Counted from the stretch's first letter, positions 51,617-60,732 are shown. The stretch: DNA of 64,000 nucleotides from Pseudomonas sp. H9 (GCF_004353925.1 NZ_SMOK01000027.1:62001-126000); one strand, 5' to 3'. Translations and numbers: made by a program. Notes: generated from the sequence alone by a model not told the origin.

Positions 51617-53617
51617 ATGGGTGCACCGAGTTCTCTTTCCAGCGGCAAAATCCGCATGAATCCGCCCGTTTTCTACTTCGCGGCGGGCTTTATCCTTCTT
51701 TTCGGACTGGTGGTCATCAGCAATCCGCAGGCAGCGGGTGAATGGTTGCTGGCCGCGCAAAACTGGGCGGCCAATACGGTCGGCTGGTACTACATGCTGG
51801 CGATGACCCTGTACCTGGTCTTCGTGGTGGTCACCGCCTTGTCGGGCTACGGCAAGATCAAGCTCGGTGCCGACCACGACGAACCCGAGTTCAGCTATTT
51901 ATCCTGGGCCGGCATGCTGTTCGCTGCAGGCATCAGCATTACCCTGTTTTTCTTTTGCGTCTCCGAACCGCTGACCCACATGCTCCAGCCACCCCAAGGC
52001 GAAGCCGGAACCGTCGAGGCTGGGCGCCAGGCGATGGAGTTGCTGTTTCTGCATTGGGGCCTGCATGGCTGGGGCGTGTTTGCTTTCGTCGGTATGGCCC
52101 TGGCGTATTTCGCCTACCGGCATAACCTGCCGTTGGCCTTGCGCTCGGCGCTCTACCCGCTGATCGGCAAGCGCATTAACGGGCCCATTGGTTACGCGGT
52201 GGATGGCTTCGGCATCATCGCCACGGTCTTCGGCCTGGGCGCTGATATGGGGTTTGGGGTGTTGCACCTCAATTCCGGGCTCGATTATCTGTTCGGTATT
52301 CCTCATACCCAATGGGTGCAGGTGGCGCTGATCACCCTGATGATGGGCGCGGCAGTGGCCGTTGCCGTGGCTGGGGTGGAAAAGGGCGTACGGGTGATGT
52401 CGGACATCAACATGTTCCTGGCCTGCGCGTTGTTGCTGTTTGTGTTGTTCGCCGGGCCTACTCAGCACCTGTTCAATACCTTGATCCAGAACCTCGGTGA
52501 TTACCTGGGGGCATTGCCACGTAAGAGTTTTGATGTCTATGCCTACAACGAAGCGCAGGACTGGCTGGGTGGCTGGACGGTGTTCTACTGGGCCTGGTGG
52601 ATTGCCTGGGCGCCTTTTGTTGGTTTGTTCATTGCGCGGATTTCCCGTGGCCGGACGATTCGTGAGTTCGTCTTCGGTGTGCTGCTGATTCCGTTGGGTT
52701 TCACCTTGGCGTGGATGTCGATTTTCGGTAACAGTGCCATTACCCAGGTGCTCGACCATGGCATGACTGCCTTGGGCCAGTCTGCCCTCGACAACCCGTC
52801 GATGACCTTGTACCTGCTGCTGGAAACCTACCCGTGGAGCAAGGTGGTGATTGCCGTTACGGTGTTCATCAGCTTTGTGTTTTTCGTCACCTCGGCCGAC
52901 TCGGGCACCGTGGTGCTCTCGACCCTCTCTGCACGTGGCGGCAACGCTGACGAAGACGGGCCGAACTGGCTTCGGGTGTTCTGGGGCGCAATGACCGCGT
53001 TGGTGACCATTGGCCTGTTGTTCGCCGGCAGCATCGACTCGCTGAAGTCTGCGGTAGTGCTGACCTCGCTGCCGTTTTCGGTGATTTTGCTGGCGATGAT
53101 GTGGGGCCTGCACAAGGCGTTCTACCTGGAGTCGCAACGCCAGATTGCGCAGATGCATTCGTTGGCACCGTTTGCCAACTCGCGCCGTGGCCGTGGTGGC
53201 TGGCGTCAGCGCTTGAGCCAGGCGGTGCATTTCCCGTCGCGTGATGAGGTCTACCGCTTCATGGACGACGTGGTGCGCCCGGCGATTGCCGAGGTGACCG
53301 AGGTGTTTGTCGAGAAAGGTCTGAACGTTATTACCCAGGAAGACCCCAGCCATGACAACGTCAGCTTGAAGATCGGCCATGGTGAGGAGCAGCCGTTCAT
53401 TTACCAAGTGCAGATGCGTGGCTACTTCACGCCGTCATTTGCTTTGGCTGGGCTGGGTACTCAGGAGTTGAAGAACCGCCGCTACTACCGTGCGGAGGTG
53501 CATCTGAGCGAAGGTAGCCAGGACTATGACCTGGTCGGCTACAGCAAAGAGCAGATCATCAACGACATCCTCGATCAGTACGAGCGGCATATGCAGTATC
53601 TGCATTTGGTGCGTTGA
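51617..53617 (+). CDS. betT: BCCT-family choline/betaine transporter (BetT-like)
   Basis: A 666-residue betaine/carnitine/choline transporter with 12 membrane helices (first near residues 15-37) and the family stretch WTVFYWAWWIAWAPFVGLFIARISRGRT (about 316-343). A C-terminal cytoplasmic domain of about 160 residues (from about residue 505) is the length seen in osmoregulated BetT. The upstream operator core TTGAAC-N4-GTTCAA points to control by a BetI-type repressor. In this sulfur block it might also carry choline-O-sulfate or another sulfur betaine. Start at the ATG at 51617; a second ATG lies at 51656. Confidence 0.88.
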   Translation: MGAPSSLSSGKIRMNPPVFYFAAGFILLFGLVVISNPQAAGEWLLAAQNWAANTVGWYYMLAMTLYLVFVVVTALSGYGKIKLGADHDEPEFSYLSWAGMLFAAGISITLFFFCVSEPLTHMLQPPQGEAGTVEAGRQAMELLFLHWGLHGWGVFAFVGMALAYFAYRHNLPLALRSALYPLIGKRINGPIGYAVDGFGIIATVFGLGADMGFGVLHLNSGLDYLFGIPHTQWVQVALITLMMGAAVAVAVAGVEKGVRVMSDINMFLACALLLFVLFAGPTQHLFNTLIQNLGDYLGALPRKSFDVYAYNEAQDWLGGWTVFYWAWWIAWAPFVGLFIARISRGRTIREFVFGVLLIPLGFTLAWMSIFGNSAITQVLDHGMTALGQSALDNPSMTLYLLLETYPWSKVVIAVTVFISFVFFVTSADSGTVVLSTLSARGGNADEDGPNWLRVFWGAMTALVTIGLLFAGSIDSLKSAVVLTSLPFSVILLAMMWGLHKAFYLESQRQIAQMHSLAPFANSRRGRGGWRQRLSQAVHFPSRDEVYRFMDDVVRPAIAEVTEVFVEKGLNVITQEDPSHDNVSLKIGHGEEQPFIYQVQMRGYFTPSFALAGLGTQELKNRRYYRAEVHLSEGSQDYDLVGYSKEQIINDILDQYERHMQYLHLVR

Positions 53618-53621
53618 ATGT

Positions 53622-53687
53622 ATCGCGGGGCAAGCCCGCTCCCACAAGGGCTGTGCAATTCTTGTGGGAGTGGGCTTGCCCCGCGAT
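53622..53687. repeat. REP pair, 66-bp span, between convergent genes
   Basis: Inverted REP copies between betT and tauD. Its spacer (CTGTGCAATTC) is the same as in the pair at 59842. Confidence 0.9.
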
Positions 53688-53694
53688 CTGGGTC

Positions 53695-54528
53695 TCAGAA
53701 CGGCGCATCCCCCAGAATGGTCGCCCGATGCATCACCCGCCGTTGTGGCCGGTAGTCATCCACCGCGTAGTGCTGGGTGACGCGGTTGTCCCAGAAAGCC
53801 ACGTCGTTCTCCTGCCAACGCCAGCGGATGGTGAACTCCGGCCGCGTGGCATGAGCGAACAGCAATTTAAGGATCGCCTCGCTCTCCGCCTCATTCAGCT
53901 CATTGATTCGCGTGGTGAAGCCCTCGTTGACGAACAGCGACTTGCGCCCGCTGACCGGGTGCGTGCGGATCACCGGATGTGACAACGGCGGATTGTTGCG
54001 CCGTGCCGTTTCCCAGCGCTGCAGGTCTTCAGGCGTCGTACCGAAGCGTTCCAGAGGAAATGACTTGGTGAAGTCATGGGTCGCGGTCAGGCCGTCGAGC
54101 AGTTGCTGAAGCGGTGCTGACAAAGCTTCAAACGCCGCAATGCCGCTGGCCCACAAGGTATCGCCACCGTACGCCGGCAGGTGCTTGGCGCTGAGCACCG
54201 CACCCAAGGCCGGGGTGGGCAGGAAGGTCACGTCGGTGTGCCAAATGGCGTTGTCGCGCACGTCGGTCACGGCGGTGTCGAGTACCAGCACCTGCGGGGT
54301 TTCCGGTACGTTTGGGTAGATCGGGTGGATATGCAGGTCACCAAAGCGCGCAGCGAATGCAGCTTGCTGTTGCGGGTTGATCGGCTGGTCACGGAAGAAC
54401 AGCACCTGGTGCTTGAGCAGGGCCTGCTCGATGGCATCACGTTGCTCGCTGTTGATCTCGCAGTTCAGGTCAATGCCGCTGATCTGGGCGCCGAGTGCAG
54501 AGCGCAGCGGAGTAATGGTCAGGCTCAT
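53695..54528 (-). CDS. tauD: Taurine dioxygenase
   Basis: A 277-residue 2OG-Fe(II) dioxygenase that hydroxylates taurine, releasing sulfite and aminoacetaldehyde. The metal triad is His97 and Asp99 (IWHTDVTF) with His253 ([11 protein letters not shown]); Arg264/268 hold 2-oxoglutarate. The start MSLTITPL at 54528 is the usual TauD start; 14 upstream codons in frame are not typical. It is the last gene of tauABCD. TauD needs only 2-oxoglutarate, unlike SsuD which needs reduced FMN. Confidence 0.94.
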   Translation of the reverse strand: MSLTITPLRSALGAQISGIDLNCEINSEQRDAIEQALLKHQVLFFRDQPINPQQQAAFAARFGDLHIHPIYPNVPETPQVLVLDTAVTDVRDNAIWHTDVTFLPTPALGAVLSAKHLPAYGGDTLWASGIAAFEALSAPLQQLLDGLTATHDFTKSFPLERFGTTPEDLQRWETARRNNPPLSHPVIRTHPVSGRKSLFVNEGFTTRINELNEAESEAILKLLFAHATRPEFTIRWRWQENDVAFWDNRVTQHYAVDDYRPQRRVMHRATILGDAPF

Positions 54529-54545
54529 GATTGTTCTCTTTGTCT

Positions 54546-55385
54546 TCAATGACTCTGGCCGTGCCAAGGCACCAGTTTGCGCTGCAGGGCGCGCAGGCTC
54601 ATTTCAAGGGCGAAGGCAATCAGTGCGATCACCAGGATGCCCAGTACCACCACATCGGTAACCAGGAACTGCGCAGCCGACTGCACCATAAAACCCAGGC
54701 CACTGGTGGCGGCGATCAGCTCGGCGGCGACCAGCGTTGACCAGCCAACTCCGAGGCCGATGCGTACACCGGTAAGAATGTCGGGCAGGGCGCTGGGCAA
54801 AATGACGTGGCGGATCAGCTGGGCACGGGTAGCCCCCAACGATTGCGCCGCGCGCAGCTTGGCCGGATCAACCGTACGTACTCCGGTGGCGGTGGCAATG
54901 GCAATCGGTGCAAAGATCGCCAGGTAGATCAACAGCACCTTCGACAACTCGCCGATACCGCACCAGATCACAATCAGCGGCAGGTAGGCCAAGGGTGGAA
55001 TCGGACGGTAAAACTCGATCAGCGGATCGAGAATCCCGCGGGCGATACGGTTGTGGCCGATGGCGATTCCAATCGGAATGGCCGTGACAATCGCTGCGCC
55101 CAGCGCCAGGCCTATGCGCCCGAGGCTGGCAGCCAGGTGCTGCCACAAGGTCGACTCCATATAGCCCTGGGTCAGCAGTAACCAGGCCTTGCTCAGCACC
55201 GCTTCAGGGGATGGCAGAAACAACGGCTCGATCCACTCGGCAGCGGTCACCGCCCACCACAGCACAAGCAGGGTGGCTAATGTCAGGCCACTGATCCAGC
55301 GTGTGCTGAGGGTACGTTGAGGTGTGGCAGCCGATGGTGACGGGCTGCTGTGTTTGGCCGCTACCGGCACGTCCAGGCTGCTCAT
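54546..55385 (-). CDS. tauC: Taurine ABC transporter permease
   Basis: A 279-residue inner-membrane permease with six helices and the docking loop [28 protein letters not shown]. The N-terminus carries about 28 extra polar residues before the first helix. It overlaps tauB by 4 bases and is followed by tauD after 17 bases. Confidence 0.93.
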   Translation of the reverse strand: MSSLDVPVAAKHSSPSPSAATPQRTLSTRWISGLTLATLLVLWWAVTAAEWIEPLFLPSPEAVLSKAWLLLTQGYMESTLWQHLAASLGRIGLALGAAIVTAIPIGIAIGHNRIARGILDPLIEFYRPIPPLAYLPLIVIWCGIGELSKVLLIYLAIFAPIAIATATGVRTVDPAKLRAAQSLGATRAQLIRHVILPSALPDILTGVRIGLGVGWSTLVAAELIAATSGLGFMVQSAAQFLVTDVVVLGILVIALIAFALEMSLRALQRKLVPWHGQSH

Positions 55386-56176
55386 GCGAACTCCTGCCGC
55401 AGCGCGGCGCTGCGTTGAGAAAACACCCGGCTCAGCACATGCTCGCGGGTTTCTATAAAGCGAGGGTCCGACTTGATTGCCCGCGCCGATTCGCCTGCGG
55501 CATAGCGGCGGCCGAAATCCAGATGCAGACGTTCGACGATTTGCCCAGGGTTAGGCGCCAGTAGAATCAAGTCGGTGGCCAGGAACACGGCTTCTTCGAT
55601 GTCGTGGGTAATCAGGAACACCGGTTTGGCCGTGCGCTGCCAGACCTGCAACAGCAGCTCCTGCATTTGTTCACGGGTAAAGGCATCCAGGGCACCGAAC
55701 GGCTCGTCCATTAATAGCACCCGTGGATCGGCGGCCAAGGCACGGGCCAGGCCCACGCGTTGCTTCTGCCCGCCGGACAATTGCCAGATGCGTCGGGCGC
55801 CGAAGTCAGCCAGATCGACCAAGGCGAGCATTTCCCGGGCTTTGCGCTCGCGCTCGGGGCGTGGTACGCCGGCCAGCTCAAGGCCAAAGGCGACGTTGGC
55901 CAGCACATCCTGCCAAGGCAGCAGGGCATCGTCCTGGAACACCACGCCGCGTTCGGCGCTGGGCCCTTGCACGGGCACACCATCAAGGGTGATGCGCCCG
56001 GCGCTGGGGGCAACGAATCCGGCAATCAGGTTGAGCAACGAAGTTTTGCCGCTGCCGGAAGGGCCGAGGGCCACCAGCAACTGCTGCGGGCCCAGGCTCA
56101 GGTTGATATCGGCCAGCACCGCGTCGGCTGCACCGGGGTACTGTGCGCTGATGCGCTCCAGCTCAAGCAATGCCAT
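55382..56176 (-). CDS. tauB: Taurine ABC transporter ATPase
   Basis: A 264-residue ATPase of the nitrate/taurine/sulfonate importer group. Walker [10 protein letters not shown], signature [15 protein letters not shown], Walker [13 protein letters not shown], switch [11 protein letters not shown]. It is in tandem with tauC (4-base overlap). A REP pair separates it from tauA. Confidence 0.94.
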   Translation of the reverse strand: MALLELERISAQYPGAADAVLADINLSLGPQQLLVALGPSGSGKTSLLNLIAGFVAPSAGRITLDGVPVQGPSAERGVVFQDDALLPWQDVLANVAFGLELAGVPRPERERKAREMLALVDLADFGARRIWQLSGGQKQRVGLARALAADPRVLLMDEPFGALDAFTREQMQELLLQVWQRTAKPVFLITHDIEEAVFLATDLILLAPNPGQIVERLHLDFGRRYAAGESARAIKSDPRFIETREHVLSRVFSQRSAALRQEFA

Positions 56177-56203
56177 GACAATCTCCGATCAATTAGCTGC
56201 AGG

Positions 56204-56252
56204 ATCGCGGGGCAAGCCCGCTCCTACAGTGGGAGCGGACTTGCCCCGCGAT
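56204..56252. repeat. REP pair, short (49 bp), between tauA and tauB
   Basis: Inverted REP copies in the 81-base gap inside the tau operon, with one arm carrying GAGCGGACTTGCC (a single change). It probably leads to excess tauA mRNA over tauBCD, as REP elements do in other ABC operons. Confidence 0.88.
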
Positions 56253-56257
56253 ACAAA

Positions 56258-57232
56258 TCACTGCACAAAGCGCGCACTTACAAACGGCGCGTAATCGGGC
56301 AGCACCGCTTCAACCTTGCCTTGTTCCTTAAGGAAGGTTGCAGTGTTGGTAATGGCCTGAGTGGTCGGTGCACCAAGGGCTACGACCTGATCAGCGGCCA
56401 GCGGGTAAACGTTGCCTTGCAGCAGGGCCGGAATGTCGGTGGCTTTGGCGCCGGAGAGCTTGACCAGCTTGTCGACATTGCTCTGATCGGCCAGCCAGGC
56501 TTGTGGGTCTTTGCGGTAGTCGGCGTAAGCGTCGAGGGTGACTTTGGCGAAGGCTTTGACGATGTCAGGATGCTTGGTGGCGAAATCCTTGCGCACGATC
56601 CAGGCGTCGAAGGTGGGCGCACCTTTCTCGGCCAGCTCACCCGAGGTGATCAGCACCTTGCCATTTTCCTTGGCCACACCCAGGGCTGGGTCCCAGACGT
56701 AAGTGGCGTCGATGTCGCCCCGCTTCCAGGCCGCAATGATTGCTGGTGGTGCGAGGTTGAGGATCTGTACCTTGGCCGGGTCGATGTTCCACTGTTTAAG
56801 CGCGGCCAGCAGGCTGTAGTGCCCGGTAGACACGAAAGGCACGGCGATCTTCTTGCCAATCAGGTCTTGAGGCGAGTTGATTCCTGCACCCTCACGGGCG
56901 ACCAAGGCTTCGGCCGCACCGATCTGGGTGGCGATCAGAAAGGTTTCCACCGGCAGCTTGCGAGTCGCCGCAGCTGCCAGAGGGCTGGAACCGAGATAGC
57001 CGATCTGCACGTCGCCGGAGGCTACGGCGGTGATCACGTCGGCACCGCTGTCGAACTTGCGCCAGTCGATGCTGGCCTTGCTGGCTTTTTCATAGTCGCC
57101 GTTAACCTGAGCGACTTTTGCCGGGTCTACGGTGGTCTGGTAGGCGACGGTCAGGTCAGCCGCCTGGGCGAACCAACTGGCACCAGCCAGGGTCAGGGCG
57201 GCGAACAGGCGCAGCGGAGCATGAAGGGTCAT
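56258..57232 (-). CDS. tauA: Taurine-binding periplasmic protein
   Basis: A 324-residue exported binding protein (signal peptide MTLHAPLRLFAALTLAGASWFAQA). The mature protein has the sulfonate/taurine pattern: ADLTVAYQTTVDPAKVAQ, DVQIGYLGSSPLAAAATRKLPVETFLIA, and an aromatic/arginine-bearing pocket near DATYVWDPALG. CAGGAGTTCACC precedes the ATG. First gene of tauABCD; its promoter lies in the AT-rich gap upstream, shared with the divergent porin. Confidence 0.93.
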   Translation of the reverse strand: MTLHAPLRLFAALTLAGASWFAQAADLTVAYQTTVDPAKVAQVNGDYEKASKASIDWRKFDSGADVITAVASGDVQIGYLGSSPLAAAATRKLPVETFLIATQIGAAEALVAREGAGINSPQDLIGKKIAVPFVSTGHYSLLAALKQWNIDPAKVQILNLAPPAIIAAWKRGDIDATYVWDPALGVAKENGKVLITSGELAEKGAPTFDAWIVRKDFATKHPDIVKAFAKVTLDAYADYRKDPQAWLADQSNVDKLVKLSGAKATDIPALLQGNVYPLAADQVVALGAPTTQAITNTATFLKEQGKVEAVLPDYAPFVSARFVQ

Positions 57233-57695
57233 GGTGAACTCCTGGTCAGGCGAGCAGTGGGGTAGTGGTCGCAAGACTAGATGATCTAAGAAACTTAAAA
57301 TAAATAACTTTTTAGCATTAGCTTAGGAGCCATTCGCTTTAAGCTTTTTTGCGGCTGCGGCAGCCGGGATGTGGGCATAGGGAGATAAAGGTTCTAAGTC
57401 GTAGATTTTTTTATAGCTTTAAGGAATTAGCTTATGTGCCGACAGCGGAAGCGGAGAAAATTTCGGTGCATATTCCGTAATAATCTGAAAATTTACGAAA
57501 TAAGTCTTTTTGGATTTATAGGATTGTCATTATCCTTGACCCCAGTGTCTGGCGCATTAGACCAAAGTCGTGAAATGAATAGTTACGATTGACTTGACGG
57601 TCACCCTCTGGTGCTAATCGCCCATCGACGTCGAGCGGGGCAATAGATCCTGCCGTAAGCGACACACAAAAATTAGAAAATGAGAGGAGCAAAAC
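57233..57695. other. Divergent control region between tauA and the porin gene
   Basis: This is the only gap over 300 bases in the window. The 57280-57330 end is AT-rich (CTTAAAATAAATAACTTTTTAGC), suiting a tau promoter reading left. Rightward there is a possible weak sigma-70 promoter for the porin (TTGACC 57536-57541 with TAGACC 16 bases on) and the ribosome site GAGAGGAG just before the porin ATG. A short open frame (57434-57592) lies inside and is listed separately. I see no tRNA, REP or clear terminator here. Confidence 0.6.
57434..57592 (+). CDS. Possible 52-residue small protein or leader peptide
   Basis: An ATG at 57434 preceded by AAGGA at about 8 bases opens a 52-codon frame: a basic start (MCRQRKRRKFRC) followed by a hydrophobic stretch (ISLFGFIGLSLSLTPVSGA) that looks like a signal or anchor sequence, then about 11 polar residues and TGA. 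Codon use (AGT, AAT, TTA) is AT-rich and unlike the neighbours. It may be a secreted small protein, a decayed gene remnant, or chance. Cysteines at 2 and 12 in a sulfur-gene leader invite attention, but nothing proves translation. Confidence 0.3.
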   Translation: MCRQRKRRKFRCIFRNNLKIYEISLFGFIGLSLSLTPVSGALDQSREMNSYD

Positions 57696-59033
57696 ATGTA
57701 CAAGTCGACCCTGGCATTCGCCGTGGCCGTAGGGGTGCTTGCCCAGCAAGCAAACGCTGCCGGTTTCGTTGAAGACAGCAAGCTGTCGCTCAGTTCGCGG
57801 ACTATGTATTTCAACAACGATAACCGTGATGGCGGTGCTGATAACCGCGAATCCGGCCAGGGCTTCAAGCTCGATTACATCTCGGGCTTCACTGAAGGTA
57901 CCGTAGGTTTCGGCGTTGATGCACAGGCTCTGTGGGGTATTCACCTGGATGGCGGTAAAGGCCACCACCCGGACAACAGCAGCTTCTTCCCAAGCGACAC
58001 TGATAAATCGGCTGAGAGCCAGTGGGGCCGTTTTGGTGCCAACGCCAAAGCGCGCTTCTCCAAAACTGAGGCTCACTTCGGTAGCGCGCTGGCACCGAAC
58101 CTGCCAATCCTGGTTGCCAACGACGGTCGTCTGCTGCCGCAAACCTTTGAAGGTGGCACGATTCAGTCGAAAGAAATCGACAACCTGACCCTGAACGCTG
58201 GTCAACTGACCCACGCCATGGGTCGTGCGTCGAGCAACCGTACTGGTCTGTCTGTTGCTGGCGCCACTCAGGACAGCAACAAGTTCCAGTTCGCTGGTGG
58301 CGACTGGAAGGTCACCAAAGACCTGACCCTGCAGTACTACTACTCGAACCTGGAAGACTTCTACAAACAGCACTTCCTGGGCCTGGTTCACGTCTACCCG
58401 ATCGCCGAAGACCAGTCGTTCAAAACTGACCTGCGTTACTTCGACAGCAGCAGCGACGGCAAGAACGGTGAAACCGGTTATCAGTTCGACAACAACAAGG
58501 GTTATGCCAAGAACAAGGGCGAGGTCGACAACAAGACCTGGAGCGCCATGTTCACCTATACCTTGGGCGGCCACTCCTTCCTGTTGGGTCACCAGCAGAT
58601 CGGTGATGACGGTGGTTTTGTCTGGTTGAACCAAGGTGGTATCACCAAAGACGGTACTTCCAACACCAGCACCGAAGGTGCCGGTGGCTCCAGCTTCTAC
58701 CTGTTCACCGACAGCATGATCAACCAGTTCGCCAAAGCGGGTGAGAACACCACCTTTGGTCAATATGCTTACGACTTCGCGCGTCTGGGCGTGCCAGGTC
58801 TGAAGGCGTCGGTTTCCTACCTGCGTGGCGATGACATCAAGAGCGCAAAAAATGGCAGCAGCTACAACGAATGGGAACGCGATGCGCGCATCGACTACGT
58901 CATTCAGGAAGGCACCCTCAAAGGCTTGGGCGCCAGCCTGCGTCACGGTGTTTACCGTGGTGCTGGTTCCGAAGCCAGTGCCGACCAGGATCAGACCCGC
59001 CTGATCTTCAACTACACTTACAACTTCATGTAA
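57696..59033 (+). CDS. OprD-family outer-membrane porin (OprE-like)
   Basis: A 445-residue porin with signal peptide MYKSTLAFAVAVGVLAQQANAA. The mature chain is an 18-strand-type OprD barrel: early LSLSSRTMYFNNDN and LDYISGFTEGTVGFGVDAQAL, the AGQLTHAMGRASSNRTGL constriction-loop region near 165-182, and the C-terminal aromatic strand ending YTYNFM. The OprD family passes small organic acids and amino acids. Its place between tau and ssu suggests a role in sulfonate entry. Transcribed divergently from tauA. A strong terminator follows. Confidence 0.9.
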   Translation: MYKSTLAFAVAVGVLAQQANAAGFVEDSKLSLSSRTMYFNNDNRDGGADNRESGQGFKLDYISGFTEGTVGFGVDAQALWGIHLDGGKGHHPDNSSFFPSDTDKSAESQWGRFGANAKARFSKTEAHFGSALAPNLPILVANDGRLLPQTFEGGTIQSKEIDNLTLNAGQLTHAMGRASSNRTGLSVAGATQDSNKFQFAGGDWKVTKDLTLQYYYSNLEDFYKQHFLGLVHVYPIAEDQSFKTDLRYFDSSSDGKNGETGYQFDNNKGYAKNKGEVDNKTWSAMFTYTLGGHSFLLGHQQIGDDGGFVWLNQGGITKDGTSNTSTEGAGGSSFYLFTDSMINQFAKAGENTTFGQYAYDFARLGVPGLKASVSYLRGDDIKSAKNGSSYNEWERDARIDYVIQEGTLKGLGASLRHGVYRGAGSEASADQDQTRLIFNYTYNFM

Positions 59034-59051
59034 GTCCGGTTGAAACGAGAA

Positions 59052-59078
59052 GCCTCGCCTAGTGCGAGGCTTTTTTTT
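59052..59078 (+). terminator. Intrinsic terminator of the porin gene
   Basis: GCCTCGC pairs with GCGAGGC across a short loop and eight T residues follow directly. It lies 19 bases after the porin stop and is the clearest terminator in the window. Confidence 0.9.
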
Positions 59079-59191
59079 GTCTGTGCATCAATAGCTTTAA
59101 AAGTTATAAATAAATCAATATTTATTCTTTTTGTTTTTATGCCAGTGCAGGCACAGTTAGCCCATAACGAACCCAGCCAAGGAGCCGCACC

Positions 59192-59830
59192 ATGAGCCTC
59201 AGACTCGGCGATATCGCCCCCGACTTTGAACAGGAATCCAGCGACGGCAAGATCCGTTTCCATGAATGGCTGGGTAACAGCTGGGGCGTGTTGTTCTCGC
59301 ACCCGGCAGACTTCACCCCGGTGTGCACCACCGAGCTGGGCTTTACCGCCAAGCTCAAAGAACAATTCGCCGAGCGCGGGGTCAAGGCCATCGCCCTGTC
59401 GGTCGACCCGGTGGATTCGCACCATCGCTGGATCGAAGACATCAACGAAACCCAGAACACCATCGTTAACTTCCCGATCCTGGCTGATGCCGATCGCAAG
59501 GTGTCTGACCTCTACGACCTGATTCATCCCAATGCCAGCGACACCCTCACCGTGCGCTCGTTGTTCGTCATCGACCCGAACAAAAAGATCCGCCTGACCA
59601 TCACCTACCCGGCCAGCACCGGGCGTAACTTCCACGAGATCCTGCGGGTGATCGACTCACTGCAACTGACCGACAACCACAAGGTTGCCACCCCGGCCAA
59701 CTGGCAGGACGGTGATGAAGTGGTGATCGTGCCGTCGCTCAAGGATGAAGACGAGATCAAACAGCGCTTTCCGAAGGGCTACCGGGCGGTCAAGCCTTAC
59801 CTGCGCCTGACGCCGCAGCCTAATCGCTGA
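59192..59830 (+). CDS. lsfA: 1-Cys peroxiredoxin (LsfA-type)
   Basis: A 212-residue Prx6-type peroxiredoxin that reduces peroxides with peroxidatic Cys45 in DFTPVCTTE. The Prx6 C-terminal domain (RVIDSLQLTDNHKVATPANW onward) is present, and no resolving cysteine is evident. LsfA of Pseudomonas is known to be induced by sulfate starvation, consistent with its place next to ssuE. AAGGAGCC precedes the ATG, and the upstream 59090-59145 block is AT-rich. Confidence 0.93.
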   Translation: MSLRLGDIAPDFEQESSDGKIRFHEWLGNSWGVLFSHPADFTPVCTTELGFTAKLKEQFAERGVKAIALSVDPVDSHHRWIEDINETQNTIVNFPILADADRKVSDLYDLIHPNASDTLTVRSLFVIDPNKKIRLTITYPASTGRNFHEILRVIDSLQLTDNHKVATPANWQDGDEVVIVPSLKDEDEIKQRFPKGYRAVKPYLRLTPQPNR

Positions 59831-59841
59831 TTATTGGCTTT

Positions 59842-59906
59842 ATCGCGGGGCAAACCCGCTCCCACAGAGTCTGTGCAATTCCGGTGGGAGCGGGCTTGCC
59901 CCGCGA
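59842..59906. repeat. REP pair, 65-bp span
   Basis: Follows lsfA; the left arm has CAAACCC in place of CAAGCCC. Its spacer matches that of the pair at 53622. Confidence 0.88.
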
Positions 59907-59911
59907 GCTTT

Positions 59912-60045
59912 TTAATAGCTCGTAAAAGAATAAACAAATGAAAAAATATGATTTATTGATATATGAAATGAACTGTTAAGGTCACTGCATTCCAGCGAGA
60001 ACTCAACCTCGCGGCCTTTTAGAACACGATCAAGGATACGCGGCA
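59912..60045 (+). promoter_or_regulatory. AT-rich upstream region of ssuE
   Basis: The 134 bases before ssuE contain AATAAACAAATGAAAAAATA, TGATTTATTGATATATGAAA and, downstream, GTCACTGCATTCCAG. The AT-rich tract resembles those upstream of other sulfur genes in the window and may be a CysB-type site. AAGGATACGCGGCA precedes the ATG. Confidence 0.4.
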
Positions 60046-60639
60046 ATGTTGGTTGTTTCTCTCGGTGGTAGTCCCAGTTTGCGTTCACGTTCCGGCGTAC
60101 TGCTTGAGCGCAGTCGTCAGTGGCTGCAAGAGCAGGGCGTTGAAGTGGTGACATTCCAGGTGCGTGATTTCCCTGCCGAAGATTTACTGCATGCGCGTTT
60201 CGACAGCCCCAGGGTGCAGCATTTTCTGCAACTGGTAGAGCAGGCAGACGGCCTGATTGTAGCAACGCCGGTGTACAAGGCATCGTTTGCCGGTGCGCTG
60301 AAAACCCTGCTCGATCTGCTGCCTGAACGCGCCCTGAGCCACAAGGTAGTATTGCCCATCGCTACTGGTGGCAGCATCGCCCATATGCTGGCGGTGGACT
60401 ACGCGCTCAAGCCCGTGCTGTCTGCACTCAAGGCCCAGGAAACCCTGCAAGGGATCTTCGCCGATGACAGTCAGATCGCCTATGGCGAAGGCAGCGCTGC
60501 CGCACAGTTGGCCCCGGCTCTGGAGCAACGCCTGAACGAATCGCTCGACCTGTTTCACAGTGCGCTGGCACGCCGACCGAAACCGGTTGCGCCCGGTGTA
60601 TTGAACGAACGTTTGCTCAGTGCTCGCTGGAGCATCTGA
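60046..60639 (+). CDS. ssuE: NADPH-dependent FMN reductase (SsuE)
   Basis: A 197-residue flavodoxin-fold reductase that supplies FMNH2 to SsuD. The phosphate loop is [16 protein letters not shown] near residue 5 and FMN contact follows in [23 protein letters not shown] near 70. Genes ssuA, ssuD, ssuC and ssuB follow in order. It might also feed the LLM monooxygenase of the SfnB operon. Confidence 0.93.
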   Translation: MLVVSLGGSPSLRSRSGVLLERSRQWLQEQGVEVVTFQVRDFPAEDLLHARFDSPRVQHFLQLVEQADGLIVATPVYKASFAGALKTLLDLLPERALSHKVVLPIATGGSIAHMLAVDYALKPVLSALKAQETLQGIFADDSQIAYGEGSAAAQLAPALEQRLNESLDLFHSALARRPKPVAPGVLNERLLSARWSI

Positions 60640-60732
60640 GGCGCCTTACCCGTTTCACTGCAATTCCCACCTTACTCGCCCGCCAACGGGCAAGCAGGTG
60701 CAGCCTGAACCCAACAGCAAAAGGAGAGCGCT

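Noticed and set aside
51899-53407. 502-codon open frame antisense to betT
   Set aside because: Composition is His/Gln/Arg-rich low complexity typical of antisense to a membrane-protein gene.
21241-56254. Several small frames beginning MGAGLPRD
   Set aside because: They start inside REP copies, where GTGGGAGCGGGCTTGCCCCG translates to this; the repeat explains them.
7497-59906. REP pairs considered as CRISPR repeats or as intrinsic terminators
   Set aside because: They are scattered, palindromic and lack unique regular spacers, so not CRISPR. They lack T runs, so I list them as repeats only.
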